A DNA stretch of 64,000 bases. Source: Bufo bufo (Eukaryota > Chordata > Amphibia > Anura > Bufonidae). This document shows, piece after piece, positions 1 to 12,900 of the stretch (position 1 is its first letter; each line of letters opens with the position of its first letter). The stretch lies in the NCBI RefSeq assembly GCF_905171765.1, contig NC_053397.1, positions 1,361,953 through 1,425,952 of the forward strand, read 5' to 3'. Below the pieces are notes generated by a model that saw only the letters and a program-made list of their open reading frames with translations, had not been told where the DNA came from and did not search any database. The position numbers were made by a program, and so were the translations under genes.

Positions 1-141
1 CCCTGACCAACAAAAAATGTGGCTAAGAGCCTGTGCTGTGTACAGTAGAGCTCCGTCCTGTGGTCTGTAGAAGGCTGCCACTCCGTGCTGCACCAGATGG
101 GCGCAGCGTCTGCTGTATACGATCAGTGCTGCACCGGACGG
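1..141. other. fancd2 intron, non-repetitive start of window
   Basis: Single-copy-looking DNA with no recognisable exon. It lies upstream of the first fancd2 exon in the window, so it is most simply intron sequence. Everything from 1 to 3861 belongs to the same inferred intron, whose upstream exon is outside the window. Confidence 0.4.
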
Positions 142-1215
142 GTGCCGGGGTAGGGGGTCTGTAGATATTATATACAGTACCGGGGTAGGGGGTCTGTATA
201 TATTATATACAGTACCGGGGTAGGGGGTCTGTGGATATTATTATATACAGTACCGGGGTAGGGGGTCTGTGGATATTATTATATACAGTGCCGGGGTAGG
301 GGGTCTGTGGATATTATATACAGTACCGGGGTAGGGGGTCTGTGGATATTATATACAGTACCGGGGTAGGGGGTCTGTGGATATTATATACAGTGCCGGG
401 GTAGGGGGGTCTGTGGATATTATATACAGTGCCGGGGTAGGGGGTCTGTGGTTCTTATATACAGTACCGGGGTAGGGGGTCTGTAGATATTATATACAGT
501 ACCGGGGTAGGGGATCTGTGGATATTATTATATACAGTGCCGGGGTAGGGGGTCTGTAGATATTATATACAGTGCCGGGGTAGGGGTTCTGTAGATATTA
601 TATACAGTACCGGGGTAGGGGTTCTGTGGATATTATATACAGTACCGGGGTAGGGGGTCTGTGGATATTATATACAGTACCGGGGTAGGGGTTCTGTAGA
701 TATTATTATATACAGTACCGGAATAGGGGGTCTGTGGATATTATATACAGTACCGGGGTAGGGGTTCTGTAGATATTATTATATACAGTACCGGGGTAGG
801 GGGTCTGTAGATATTATTATATACAGTGCCGGGGTAGGGGGTCTGTAGATATTATATACAGTACCGGGGTAGGGGGTCTGTGGATATTATATACAGTACC
901 GGGGTAGGGGGTCTGTGGATATTATATACAGTACCGGGGTAGGGGGTCTGTATATATTATATACAGTACCGGGGTAGGGGGTCTGTGGATATTATATACA
1001 GTACCGGGGTAGGGGGTCTGTGGATATTATATACAGTACCGGGGTAGGGGGTCTGTGGATATTATATACAGTACCGGGGTAGGGGGTCTGTGGATATTAT
1101 ATACAGTACCGGGGTAGGGGGTCTGTGGATATTATATACAGTACCGGGGTAGGGGGTCTGTGGATATTATATACAGTACCGGAATAGGGGGTCTGTGGAT
1201 ATTATATACAGTACC
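142..1215. repeat. 35-bp minisatellite (array 1)
   Basis: About 30 tandem units of 35 bp, with core ccggggtagggggtctgtgg followed by an atattatatacagta block. Some units carry an extra ATT and are 38 bp. Short residual units reappear at about 3691-3755, so the array was once continuous and is now interrupted by the 1216-3690 block. It lies in a fancd2 intron. Reading frames are closed and no coding role is visible. Confidence 0.95.
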
Positions 1216-1260
1216 TAACTTTTAGCCCTCTTAGGGACTAGAACCCTTGTCCTATTTACC

Positions 1261-3107
1261 CTGACAGAGCTCTATCAGGGTGAATAGGACCTCACACTCT
1301 CCCTGCTGTCCTGTGCATAGTACACACAGCAGCAGGGAGGTTACCATGGCAGCCAGGGCTTCAGTAGAGTCTGATAGAGCTCTATCAGGGTGAATAGGAC
1401 CTCACACTCTCCCTGCTGTCCTGTGCATAGTACACACAGCAGCAGGGAGGTTACCATGGCAGCCAGGGCTTCAGTAGAGTCTGATAGAGCTCTATCAGGG
1501 TGAATAGGACCTCACACTCTCCCTGCTGTCCTGGGCTCTGTACACACAGCAGCAGGGAGATTACCATGGCAGCCAGGGCTTCAGTAGTGTCTGATAAAGC
1601 TCTGTTAGGGTGAATAGGACCTCACACTCTCCCTGCTGTCCTGTGCATAGACACACAGCAGCAGGGATGTTACCATGGCAGCCAGGGCTTCAGTAGTGTC
1701 TGATAGAGCTCTATCAGGGTGAATAGGACCTCACACTCTCCCTGCTGTCCTGTGCATAGTGCACACAGCAGCAGGGATGTTACCATGGCAGCCAGGGCTT
1801 CAGTAGTGTCTGATAGAGCTCTGTTAGGGTGAATAGGACCTCACACTCTCCCTGCTGTCCTGTGCATAGTACACACAGCAGCAGGGATGTTACCATGGCA
1901 GCCAGGGCTTCAGTAGTGTCTGATAGAGCTCTATCAGGGTGAATAGGACCTCACACTCTCCCTGCTGTCCTGGGCTCTGTACACACAGCAGCAGGGAGAT
2001 TACCATGGCAGCCAGGGCTTCAGTAGTGTCTGATAGAGCTCTGTCAGGGTGAATAGGACCTCACACTCTCCCTGCTGTCCTGTGCATAGACACACAGCAG
2101 CAGGGATGTTACCATGGCAGCCAGGGCTTCAGTAGTGTCTGATAGAGCTCTATCAGGGTGAATAGGATCTCACACTCTCCCTGCTGTCCTGTGCATAGTA
2201 CACACAGCAGCAGGGAGGTTACCATGGCAGCCATGGCTTCAGTAGAGTCTGATAGAGCTCTATCAGGGTGAATAGGACCTCACACTCTCCCTGCTGTCCT
2301 GTGCATAGTACACACAGCAGCAGGGATGTTACCATGGCAGCCAGGGCTTCAGTAGTGTCTGATAGAGCTCTATCAGGGTGAATAGGACCTCACACTCTCC
2401 CTGCTGTCCTGGGCTCTGTACACACAGCAGCAGGGATGTTACCATGGCAGCCAGGGCTTCAGTAGAGTCTGATAGAGCTCTATCAGGGTGAATAGGACCT
2501 CACACTCTCCCTGCTGTCCTGGGCTCTGTACACACAGCAGCAGGGATGTTACCATGGCAGCCAGGGCTTCAGTAGAGTCTGATAGAGCTCTATCAGGGTG
2601 AATAGGACCTCACACTCTCCCTGCTGTCCTGTGCATAGTGCACACAGCAGCAGGGATGTTACCATGGCAGCCAGGGCTTCAGTAGTGTCTGACAGAGCTC
2701 TATCAGGGTGAATAGGACCTCACACTCTCTTTGCTGTCCTGTGCATAGTACACACAGCAGCAGGGATGTTACCATGGCAGCCAGGGCTTCAGTAGTGTCT
2801 GATAGAGCTCTATCAGTGTGAATAGGGCCTCACACTCTCCCTGCTGTCCTGTGCATAGTACACACAGCAGCAGGGATGTTACCATGGCAGCCAGGGCTTC
2901 AGTAGTGTCTGACAGAGCTCTATGATGGTGAATAGGGCCTCACACTCTCCCTGCTGTCCTGGGCTCTGTACACACAGCAGCAGGGAGCTGACCATGGCAG
3001 CCAGGGCTTCAGTAGTGTCTGACAGAGCTCTATCAGGGTGAATAGGACCTCACACTCTCTTTGCTGTCCTGTGCATAGTACACACAGCAGCAGGGATGTT
3101 ACCATGG
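1261..3107. repeat. 110-bp satellite with palindromic units (array 2)
   Basis: About 17 head-to-tail units of 110 bp. Each unit contains the perfect 16-bp palindrome TGATAGAGCTCTATCA (some units have a one-base change) and a second hairpin formed by ccctgctg and cagcaggg. The left edge, about 1242-1290, is itself a long imperfect palindrome around GAGCTC, which suggests the array grew from a foldback element. The minus-strand open frame at 2920-3105 is a by-product of the repeat. Confidence 0.95.
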
Positions 3108-3353
3108 CACTGCGCCACCAATGAAGATAACTCTCTCATTAATTCATATACAGGAGGCGGGAGCTGCAGAATCACATGGCCGGCTCCAGACCTCTATGAG
3201 CGGTAGCTGCGATCCGCAGCACCTAAGGGGTTAACTACCGCGGACCGCAGCTGCCGTTCATAGAGGTCGGGAGCCGGCTATTTGATTCTGCAGCCAGCAC
3301 CCGCCACCTGTATATGAATTAATGAGAGAGTTATCTTCATTGGTGGCGCAGTG
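3108..3353. mobile_element. Foldback MITE-like inverted repeat
   Basis: The first about 47 bp (cactgcgccaccaatgaag onward) are the reverse complement of the last about 47 bp (ending cttcattggtggcgcagtg). The inner part also pairs (agctgcagaatca and tgattctgcagc, cctctatga and tcatagagg). It abuts the 110-bp satellite. A further copy of the terminal cattggtggcgcagtg word recurs at about 3390-3450. No transposase is encoded; the superfamily is not assigned. Confidence 0.75.
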
Positions 3354-3690
3354 CGCCCCTTCCCCCCCCCCCCCCAACCCCTGTATTAATCATTGGTGGC
3401 ACAGTGCGCCCCCCCCAACCCCAGTATTAGACATTGGTGGCGCAGTGACCACAGCCCTTCCTCTTCTCCTCCCTCCTCTCATTGGTGGCAGCAGCGGCAC
3501 AGGGGGAGGAGACGCTGCTTTCTTCTCCCCTGGGCTGCCGAGGGAGCACAGAGCGCTGTCAGCAGCACGATCCTTGTTCCCCATACGTTATCGGAATATT
3601 GGCATAATAGATGCCGATACCGATAACGTTCAAAATCCTTAATATCGGCCGATAATATCGGTAAAACCGATAATCGGTCGATCCCTAGCA
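3354..3690. mobile_element. Degenerate element ending in a hAT-like terminus
   Basis: C-rich and purine-rich stretches precede a segment (about 3584-3688) with repeated ATCGG/CCGAT words. It ends in cggtcgatccctag, the inverse of a CTAGGGATCGACCG terminus like those of vertebrate hAT-type non-autonomous elements. The matching left end was not found, so it is probably truncated. The short open frames here are chance. Confidence 0.45.
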
Positions 3691-3755
3691 CGGGGGTCTG
3701 TATATATTATATATAGTACAGGGGGTCTGTATATATTATATAATGTACGGGGGGT
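3691..3755. repeat. Residual units of the 35-bp minisatellite
   Basis: Two to three degenerate units (gggggtctgtatatattata) matching array 1, on the far side of the 1216-3690 insertion block. Confidence 0.8.
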
Positions 3756-3861
3756 CTATATAATGTTAGGGCATATACCTGGCGGCACAGTATATAAATT
3801 CCCGGACACGCACGCGGCTGCCCTTTTACATGTGTGTGGATTTAATCTCCCTGTTGTGCAG

Positions 3862-3990
3862 GTGAAAGACACGAAGAGCTCGGAGTTCTCCCATCTGCGC
3901 CAGAGGACGCCTCAAGACGTGGCAGAAGTGGTTGTCGGGCTCCTGACCCCGCTGTGCAGCCATGTGGAGAACGTGCACCACTACTTCCAG
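3862..3990 (+). CDS. fancd2: fancd2 exon 1 of 14 in window
   Basis: The acceptor is ctgttgtgcag and the donor is ttccag|gtactgg. It codes for 43 residues from VKDTKSSEF to VHHYFQ and ends on a codon border. The helical-repeat style of the C-terminal half of FANCD2 is evident. The following intron is 5.5 kb, almost all minisatellite. Confidence 0.88.
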
Positions 3991-6900
3991 GTACTGGCGA
4001 GCGCGGCATTAGGAACCATCCTTCCCGATCGTTTCCCCATAGTCACCTTGTCCTGATTGGCGCCTGCACAGCGGGATCTATATATTATATTAATGCGCAG
4101 ATTTTATGTGCCACATGAGATCACCTGGCACACGGCATCCTGTGATGTGAGGTCTTACATGTACTGATCTCGTGGCACGTGGCATCCTGTGATGTGCGAT
4201 CTTACATGTACTGATCACGGGGCATCCTGTGATGTGAGGGCTTGCATGTACTGATCACGTGGCACACGGCATCCTGTGATGTGAGGTCTTACATGTACTG
4301 ATCACGTGGCACACGGCATCCTGTGATGTGAGGTCTTACATGTACTGATCACGGGGCATCCTGTGATGTGAGGTCTTACATGTACTGATCACGTGGCACG
4401 CAGCATCCTGTGATGTGAGGTCTTACATGTACTGATCACGTGGCATCCTGTGATGTGAGGTCTTACATGTACTGATCACGGGGCATCCTGTGATGTGAGG
4501 TCTTACATGTACTGATCACGTGGCATCCTGTGATGTGAGGTCTTACATGTACTGATCACGTGGCACACGGCATCCTGTGATGTGAGGTCTTACATGTACT
4601 GATCACGGGGCATCCTGTGATGTGAGGTCTTACATGTACTGATCACGTGGCATCCTGTGATGTGAGGTCTTACATGTACTGATCACGGGGCATCCTGTGA
4701 TGTGAGGTCTTACATGTACTGATCACGTGGCACGCAGCATCCTGTGATGTGAGGTCTTACATGTACTGATCACGTGGCATCCTGTGATGTGAGGTCTTAC
4801 ATGTACTGATCACGGGGCATCCTGTGATGTGAGGTCTTACATGTACTGATCACGTGGCATCCTGTGATGTGAGGTCTTACATGTACTGATCACGTGGCAT
4901 CCTGTGATGTGAGGTCTTACATGTACTGATCACGTGGCACGCGGCATCCTGTGATGTGAGGTCTTACATGTACTGATCACGTGGCATCCTGTGATGTGAG
5001 GTCTTACATGTACTGATCACGGGGCATCCTGTGATGTGAGGTCTTACATGTACTGATCTCGTGGCATCCTGTGATGTGAGGTCTTACATGTACTGATCAC
5101 ACGGCATCCTGTGATGTGAGGTCTTACATGTACTGATCACGTGGCATCCTGTGATGTGAGGTCTTACATGTACTGATCACGTGGCACGCAGCATCCTGTG
5201 ATGTGAGGTCTTACATGTACTGATCACACGGCATCCTGTGATGTGAGGTCTTGCATGTACTGATCACGTGGCACACGGCATCCTGTGATGTGAGGTCTTA
5301 CATGTACTGATCACGTGGCATCCTGTGATGTGAGGTCTTACATGTACTGATCTCGTGGCATCCTGTGATGTGAGGTCTTACATGTACTGATCACACGGCA
5401 TCCTGTGATGTGAGGTCTTACATGTACTGATCACGTGGCATCCTGTGATGTGAGGTCTTACATGTACTGATCACGTGGCACGCAGCATCCTGTGATGTGA
5501 GGTCTTACATGTACTGATCACACGGCATCCTGTGATGTGAGGTCTTGCATGTACTGATCACGTGGCACACGGCATCCTGTGATGTGAGGTCTTACATGTA
5601 CTGATCACGCGGCATCCTGTGATGTGAGGTCTTACATGTACTGATCTCGTGGCATCCTGTGATGTGAGGTCTTACATGTACTGATCACACGGCATCCTGT
5701 GATGTGAGGTCTTACATGTACTGATCTCGTGGCATCCTGTGATGTGAGGTCTTACATGTACTGATCACACGGCATCCTGTGATGTGAGGTCTTACATGTA
5801 CTGATCACGTGGCACACGGCATCCTGTGATGTGAGATCTTACATGTACTGATCACGTGGCACACGGCATCCTGTGATGTGAGGTCTTACATGTACTGATC
5901 ACGCAGCATCCTGTGATGTGAGGTCTTACATGTACTGATCACGTGGCACGCAGCATCCTGTGATGTGTGGGCTTGCATGTACTGATCACGTGGCACACGG
6001 CATCCTGTGATGTGAGGTCTTGCATGTACTGATCTCGTGGCATCCTGTGATGTGAGGTCTTACATGTACTGATCACGTGGCACGCGGCATCCTGTGATGT
6101 GTGGGCTTGCATGTACTGATCACGTGGCACACGGCATCCTGTGATGTGAGGTCTTGCATGTACTGATCTCGTGGCATCCTGTGCTGTGAGGTCTTACATG
6201 TACTGATCACGTGGCACACGGCATCCTGTGATGTGAGATCTTACATGTACTGATCACGTGGCATCCTGTGATGTGAGGTCTTGCATGTACTGATCACGTG
6301 GCACACGGCATCCTGTGATGTGAGGTCTTACATGTACTGATCACGTGGCATCCTGTGATGTGAGGTCTTACATGTACTGATCACACGGCATCCTGTGATG
6401 TGAGGTCTTACATGTACTGATCACGTGGCATCCTGTGATGTGAGGTCTTACATGTACTGATCACACGGCATCCTGTGATGTGAGGTCTTGCATGTACTGA
6501 TCACGTGGCACGCGGCATCCTGTGATGTGAGGTCTTACATGTACTGATCACGTGGCATCCTGTGATGTGAGGTCTTACATGTACTGATCATACGGCATCC
6601 TGTGATGTGAGGTCTTGCATGAACTGATCACGTGGCACACGGCATCCTGTGATGTGAGGTCTTACATGTACTGATCACGTGGCACGCAGCATCCTGTGAT
6701 GTGAGGTCTTACATGTACTGATCACGTGGCATCCTGTGATGTGAGGTCTTACATGTACTGATCACGGGGCATCCTGTGATGTGAGGTCTTACATGTACTG
6801 ATCTCGTGGCATCCTGTGATGTGAGGTCTTACATGTACTGATCACGTGGCACGCGGCATCCTGTGATGTGAGGTCTTACATGTACTGATCACGCAGCATC

Positions 6901-9900
6901 CTGTGATGTGAGGTCTTACATGTACTGATCACGTGGCACGCAGCATCCTGTGATGTGTGGGCTTGCATGTACTGATCACGTGGCACACGGCATCCTGTGA
7001 TGTGAGGTCTTGCATGTACTGATCTCGTGGCATCCTGTGATGTGAGGTCTTACATGTACTGATCACGTGGCACACGGCATCCTGTGATGTGAGATCTTAC
7101 ATGTACTGATCACGTGGCATCCTGTGATGTGAGGTCTTGCATGTACTGATCACGTGGCACACGGCATCCTGTGATGTGAGGTCTTACATGTACTGATCAC
7201 GTGGCATCCTGTGATGTGAGGTCTTGCATGTACTGATCACGGGGCATCCTGTGATGTGAGGTCTTACATGTACTGATCACGTGGCATCCTGTGATGTGAG
7301 GTCTTGCATGTACTGATCACGTGGCACACGGCATCCTGTGATGTGAGGTCTTACATGTACTGATCACGTGGCATCCTGTGATGTGAGGTCTTGCATGTAC
7401 TGATCACGGGGCATCCTGTGATGTGAGGTCTTACATGTACTGATCACGTGGCACGCGGCATCCTGTGATGTGAGGTCTTACATGTACTGATCACGTGGCA
7501 CGTGGCATCCTGTGATGTGAGGTCTTACATGTACTGATCACGTGGCATCCTGTGATGTGAGGTCTTGCATGTACTGATCACGTGGCACACGGCATCCTGT
7601 GATGTGAGGTCTTACATGTACTGATCACGTGGCATCCTGTGATGTGAGGTCTTACATGTACTGATCACACGGCATCCTGTGATGTGAGGTCTTGCATGTA
7701 CTGATCACGTGGCACGCGGCATCCTGTGATGTGAGGTCTTACATGTACTGATCACGTGGCATCCTGTGATGTGAGGTCTTACATGTACTGATCACGGGGC
7801 ATCCTGTGATGTGAGGTCTTGCATGTACTGATCACGTGGCACGCAGCATCCTGTGATGTGAGGTCTTACATGTACTGATCACGGGGCATCCTGTGATGTG
7901 AGGTCTTGCATGTACTGATCACGGGGCACACGGCATCCTGTGATGTGAGGTCTTACATGTACTGATCACCTGGCACGCAGCATCCTGTGATGTGAGGTCT
8001 TGCATGTACTGATCACGTGGCATCCTGTGATGTGAGGTCTTGCATGTACTGATCACGTGGCACACGGCATCCTGTGATGTGAGGTCTTACATGTACTGAT
8101 CACGTGGCATCCTGTGATGTGAGGTCTTACATGTACTGATCACGTGGCACGCGGCATCCTGTGATGTGAGGTCTTACATGTACTGATCACGTGGCACGCG
8201 GCATCCTGTGATGTGAGGTCTTACATGTACTGATCACGGGGCATCCTGTGATGTGAGGTCTTGCATGTACTGATCACGTGGCATCCTGTGATGTGAGGTC
8301 TTACATGTACTGATCACGTGGCACACGGCATCCTGTGATGTGAGGTCTTACATGTACTGATCACGGGGCATCCTGTGATGTGAGGTCTTACATGTACTGA
8401 TCACGTGGCATCCTGTGATGTGAGGACTTACATGTACTGATCACACGGCATCCTGTGATGTGAGGTCTTGCATGTACTGATCACGCGGCACGCGGCATCC
8501 TGTGATGTGAGGTCTTGCATGTACTGATCACGTGGCACACGGCATCCTGTGATGTGAGGTCTTGCATGTACTGATCACGTGGCACGCGGTATCCTGTGAT
8601 GTGAGGTCTTGCATGTACTGATCACGTGGCACACGGCATCCTGTGATGTGAGGTCTTGCATGTACTGATCACGTGGCACACGGCATCCTGTGATGTGAGG
8701 TCTTGCATGTACTGATCATGGGGCATCCTGTGATGTGAGGTCTTACATGTACTGATCACGTGGCATCCTGTGATGTGAGGTCTTGCATGTACTGATCACG
8801 TGGCACACGGCATCCTGTGATGTGAGGTCTTGCATGTACTGATCACGTGGCACGCGGTATCCTGTGATGTGAGGTCTTGCATGTACTGATCACGTGGCAC
8901 ACGGCATCCTGTGATGTGAGGTCTTGCATGTACTGATCACGTGGCACACGGCATCCTGTGATGTGAGGTCTTGCATGTACTGATCATGGGGCATCCTGTG
9001 ATGTGAGGTCTTACATGTACTGATCACGTGGCATCCTGTGATGTGAGGTCTTGCATGTACTGATCACGTGGCACACGGCATCCTGTGATGTGAGGTCTTG
9101 CATGTACTGATCACGTGGCACGCGGTATCCTGTGATGTGAGGTCTTGCATGTACTGATCACGTGGCACACGGCATCCTGTGATGTGAGGTCTTGCATGTA
9201 CTGATCACGTGGCACACGGCATCCTGTGATGTGAGGTCTTGCATGTACTGATCATGGGGCATCCTGTGATGTGAGGTCTTGCATGTACTGATCATGCGGC
9301 ATGCGGCATCCTGTGATGTGAGGTCTTACATGTACTGATCACGTGGCATGCGGCATCCTGTGATGTGAGGTCTTACATGTACTGATCACGTGGCATGCGG
9401 CATCCTGTGATGTGAGGTCTTACATGTACTGATCACGTGGCATGCGGCATCTTGTGATGTGAGGTCTTGCATGTACTGATCTCGTGGCACGTTACATGTG
9501 CTGAGCGCGGACGGTCATGGCTCACCGCTCCTTCTCTTCGGCAGACGTTCCTGGCTGAGGGTCCCGGTGCGGTGGGTGCTGCGGGGCAGGACGTGAAGGA
9601 GCACCAGCACATGGCCTCCTGCTACCATTTGCTCCTGCAGATTTTCCACGCTCTCTTGGCCTGGTATGTGGCGCTCTCTCGTCATACGTGTGGGGCCTGG
9701 CACTGCGGCTGATATCACTCTCACCTCTTCTTTTAGGAATGGCTTTTTACAGCATGAGAACAGGAATCTGTGGAAGTCGGCGCTGGCGGTGTTTGCACAC
9801 AGAATAAAGGAGTCGGACCCGTCGGTGGACCTGGAGGAGCAGGTCCGGTATGTATCGCGCGTGTCCCATGTCCGCTCTCACTGCTGCGCCCCCTGCTGAT

Positions 9901-12900
9901 GCCCTTTTCCTCTCAGCCACAGTGTCAGCTACTTCCAGAACCTGTGCAGCAGCGTCCCCACAATCTCTGCCGCCCTGAGCCTAACGCAGCTGCTGATTGC
10001 GCTGATGGAGAAGACGGACGCCGCGCAGTACCGCAGCAGTACCGGTATGCACAGCGCCACCCTTCATTTAGCGCTCATCGCGATGTACGTGCCGTTCATT
10101 GTCCTTCTTTTGGAAACAGCCTCCATTGTGAAAGGTTTTCTGTGCCAGTCCTGGATCCAGCCCAACGGGGAGCGTGAGAGGGGCATCAAGTTTAATGAGG
10201 CCCTACAGAGCCTGTTATGGTGAGTGGCAGAGCCCACATGTGGCACCGTGTGATGGGGGCTGGACTCGGCACTATGATCGGTTCCTGTGTGTTCCAGTAT
10301 CTACCTGGAGTACGCTGATGTCCCGAAAGCCATTGAAGAAATCTGTGGCGCAGGAGTGTCTGAGCTGATGAACGCGGCAAAAGACGGACATTCATCTACA
10401 TATCCCACTCTGACCAGGTAGGCGAACCACAGGCCCGGCCCGGCCTGTCCGCTGTCCCCCTGTAGTGCCCACCGCTATACGGCCCGGACTGTCCGCTGTC
10501 CCCCTGTAGTGCCCACCGGTATACGGCCCGGACTGTCCGCTGTCCCCCTGTAGTGCCCACCGGTATACGGCCCGGACTGTCCGCTGTCCCCCTGTAGCGC
10601 CCACCGGTATACGGCCCGGACTGTCCGCTGTCCCCCTGTAGTGCCACCCGCTATACGGCCCGGACTGTCCGCTGTCCCCCTGTAGTGCCCACCGGTATAC
10701 GGCCCGGACTGTCCGCTGTCCCCCTGTAGTGCCCACCGCTATACGGCCCGGACTGTCCGCTGTCCCCCTGTAGTGCCCACCGGTATACGGCCCGGACTGT
10801 CCGCTGTCCCCCTGTAGTGCCCCCCGCTATACGGCCCGGACTGTCCGCTGTCCCCCTGTAGTGCCCACCGCTATACGGCCCGGACTGTCCGCTGTCCCCC
10901 TGTAGTGCCCACCGGTATACGGCCCGGACTGTCCGCTGTCCCCCTGTAGTGCCCACCGCTATACGGACCGGACTGTCCGCTGTCCCCCTGTAGTGCCACC
11001 CGCTATACGGCCCGGACTGTCCGCTGTCCCCCTGTAGTGCCCACCGCTATACGGCCCGGACTGTCCGCTGTCCCCCTGTAGTGCCCACCGGTATACGGCC
11101 CGGACTGTCCGCTGTCCCCCTGTAGTGCCCACCGCTATACGGACCGGACTGTCCGCTGTCCCCCTGTAGTGCCACCCGCTATACGGCCCGGACTGTCCGC
11201 TGTCCCCCTGTAGTGCCCACCGCTATACGGCCCGGACTGTCCGCTGTCCCCCTGTAGTGCCCACCGCTATACGGCCCGGACTGTCCGCTGTCCCCCTGTA
11301 GTGCCCACCGCTATACGGCCCGGACTGTCCGCTGTCCCCCTGTAGTGCCCACCGGTATACGGCCCGGACTGTCCGCTGTCCCCCTGTAGTGCCCACCGCT
11401 ATACGGCCCGGACTGTCCGCTGTCCCCCTGTAGTGCCCACCGCTATACGGACCGGACTGTCCGCTGTCCCCCTGTAGTGCCACCCGCTATACGGCCCGGA
11501 CTGTCCGCTGTCCCCCTGTAGTGCCTACCGGTATGCGGCCCGGACTGTCGGCTGTCACCCTGTTGTGCCCGCTATAGGGCCTCCGGTGGTGGCGCTTGGT
11601 ATCAGGGCTTCTCTTCTTTTCAGGCAAACATTTGTGGTTTTCTACCGTGTCCTGATGAACAAGTTGGAGAAATATGTGAGGAACATTCCTGCTGGGACAA
11701 GGGCTGACGGACAGGTAAGTGGCGGTGGATATCATGGCTGAGTCTGTGTGGTCCTGGAGCTGTGGGGGAAGCATCTGGCAGGCCCTGTGCAGTGAGGACC
11801 GCCACTTTCCCTTTAATTCTTGGGTCCACAGGGATATGTTGGGCAGTAAGTGGCTAGGTCTGGGCACCCTAACCTTAGTAACCCCAGCACTCTAGGTGGA
11901 AGCGGCTATCCTGTCCATCCCGGGTCTATTCCTGGTCCTTGTCACACACGGTTGTGCAGATGCCGCACGCCTTACCCTGTGACTGTGCCTTCCAGTCCTA
12001 GTGCTGGCGTCTGCCATGCTAGTCCTAGTTTTTCCTCTTATTCCGGGGGTCCTTCACGTAGAGCAGTGGTCACCCTGTGTCTTACAGGTACACGCGGAGC
12101 GGCTTCTGTGCTGGAGTCTGGCGGTCAGGAATTTCCACATTCTCGTCAACCTGGTTAAGGTGAGTGCTGCGGTCTGACCCTCGGGGCTTCTAGTAGGGCT
12201 GAAGACTGAGGTTGGTGTCTCTTCCTCCGCAGGTGTTTGACAGTCGTCCCATGCTGATTACCTGCCTGAAGGTGCGGAGGTCTTCTTACTCCATCGCGGC
12301 TTGTCCTGTCTCTTTTCTAGTCCTTCCCCAGTGGTTTACTGTCACTTCTGTCTTTCCCGGCAGTATGGCCGCCAGTTTGTGGAGACCTTCCTGAGGGTCG
12401 GGATGCCTCTTCTGGACTGCTGTTTTAAGAAGCATCGGGTGAGTTATACGGGAATGTGTGGCCATATACCCATGGCTGCCCGCACTCCGTGGTCAGCTTA
12501 TTGATGGCATGTTCTACAGGACGCTGTGCATCTCGCCTTTATAAAGCAGCATTAGCGTTTTACATCGTGAGTACGGCGACTGTATTTACTTTATTATAGT
12601 GTTTGCGCAGCGCTGGTGCATGGTTTGCTCTTGTGCTTTCAGCCATGGCGACGTGCACTGGGATGTGCTGAATGACCCCCAGTTTTATTTTCTTTGCATG
12701 TTTTACAGGACGATGTGCAGAGTTTACTGAAAATCCTACAGTTATGCACCCGGCAACTTCACCACATGTGCGGTCACTCCAAAGTAGGTGTCGGCCCGGT
12801 TGGTGTGGTGCCATGTGTTGGCCTTCTTTCAGTACCTGAGAGGTTTCCTTCTCTTCAGATCCATCAGGACACCGGTCTGACCACACACGTGCCACTGCTG

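Noticed and set aside
4105..9492. Regularly spaced repeats suggesting a CRISPR array
   Set aside because: The units are wholly repeated with no unique spacers, lie in a vertebrate intron, and there are no cas genes.
10392..11867. Minus-strand Gly/Arg-rich frames repeating [19 protein letters not shown]
   Set aside because: Product of the 44-bp intronic minisatellite read in successive frames.
12560..12895. Antisense gene over fancd2 exons 11-12
   Set aside because: The frame is the complement of well-supported exons and intron with no motif; a shadow.
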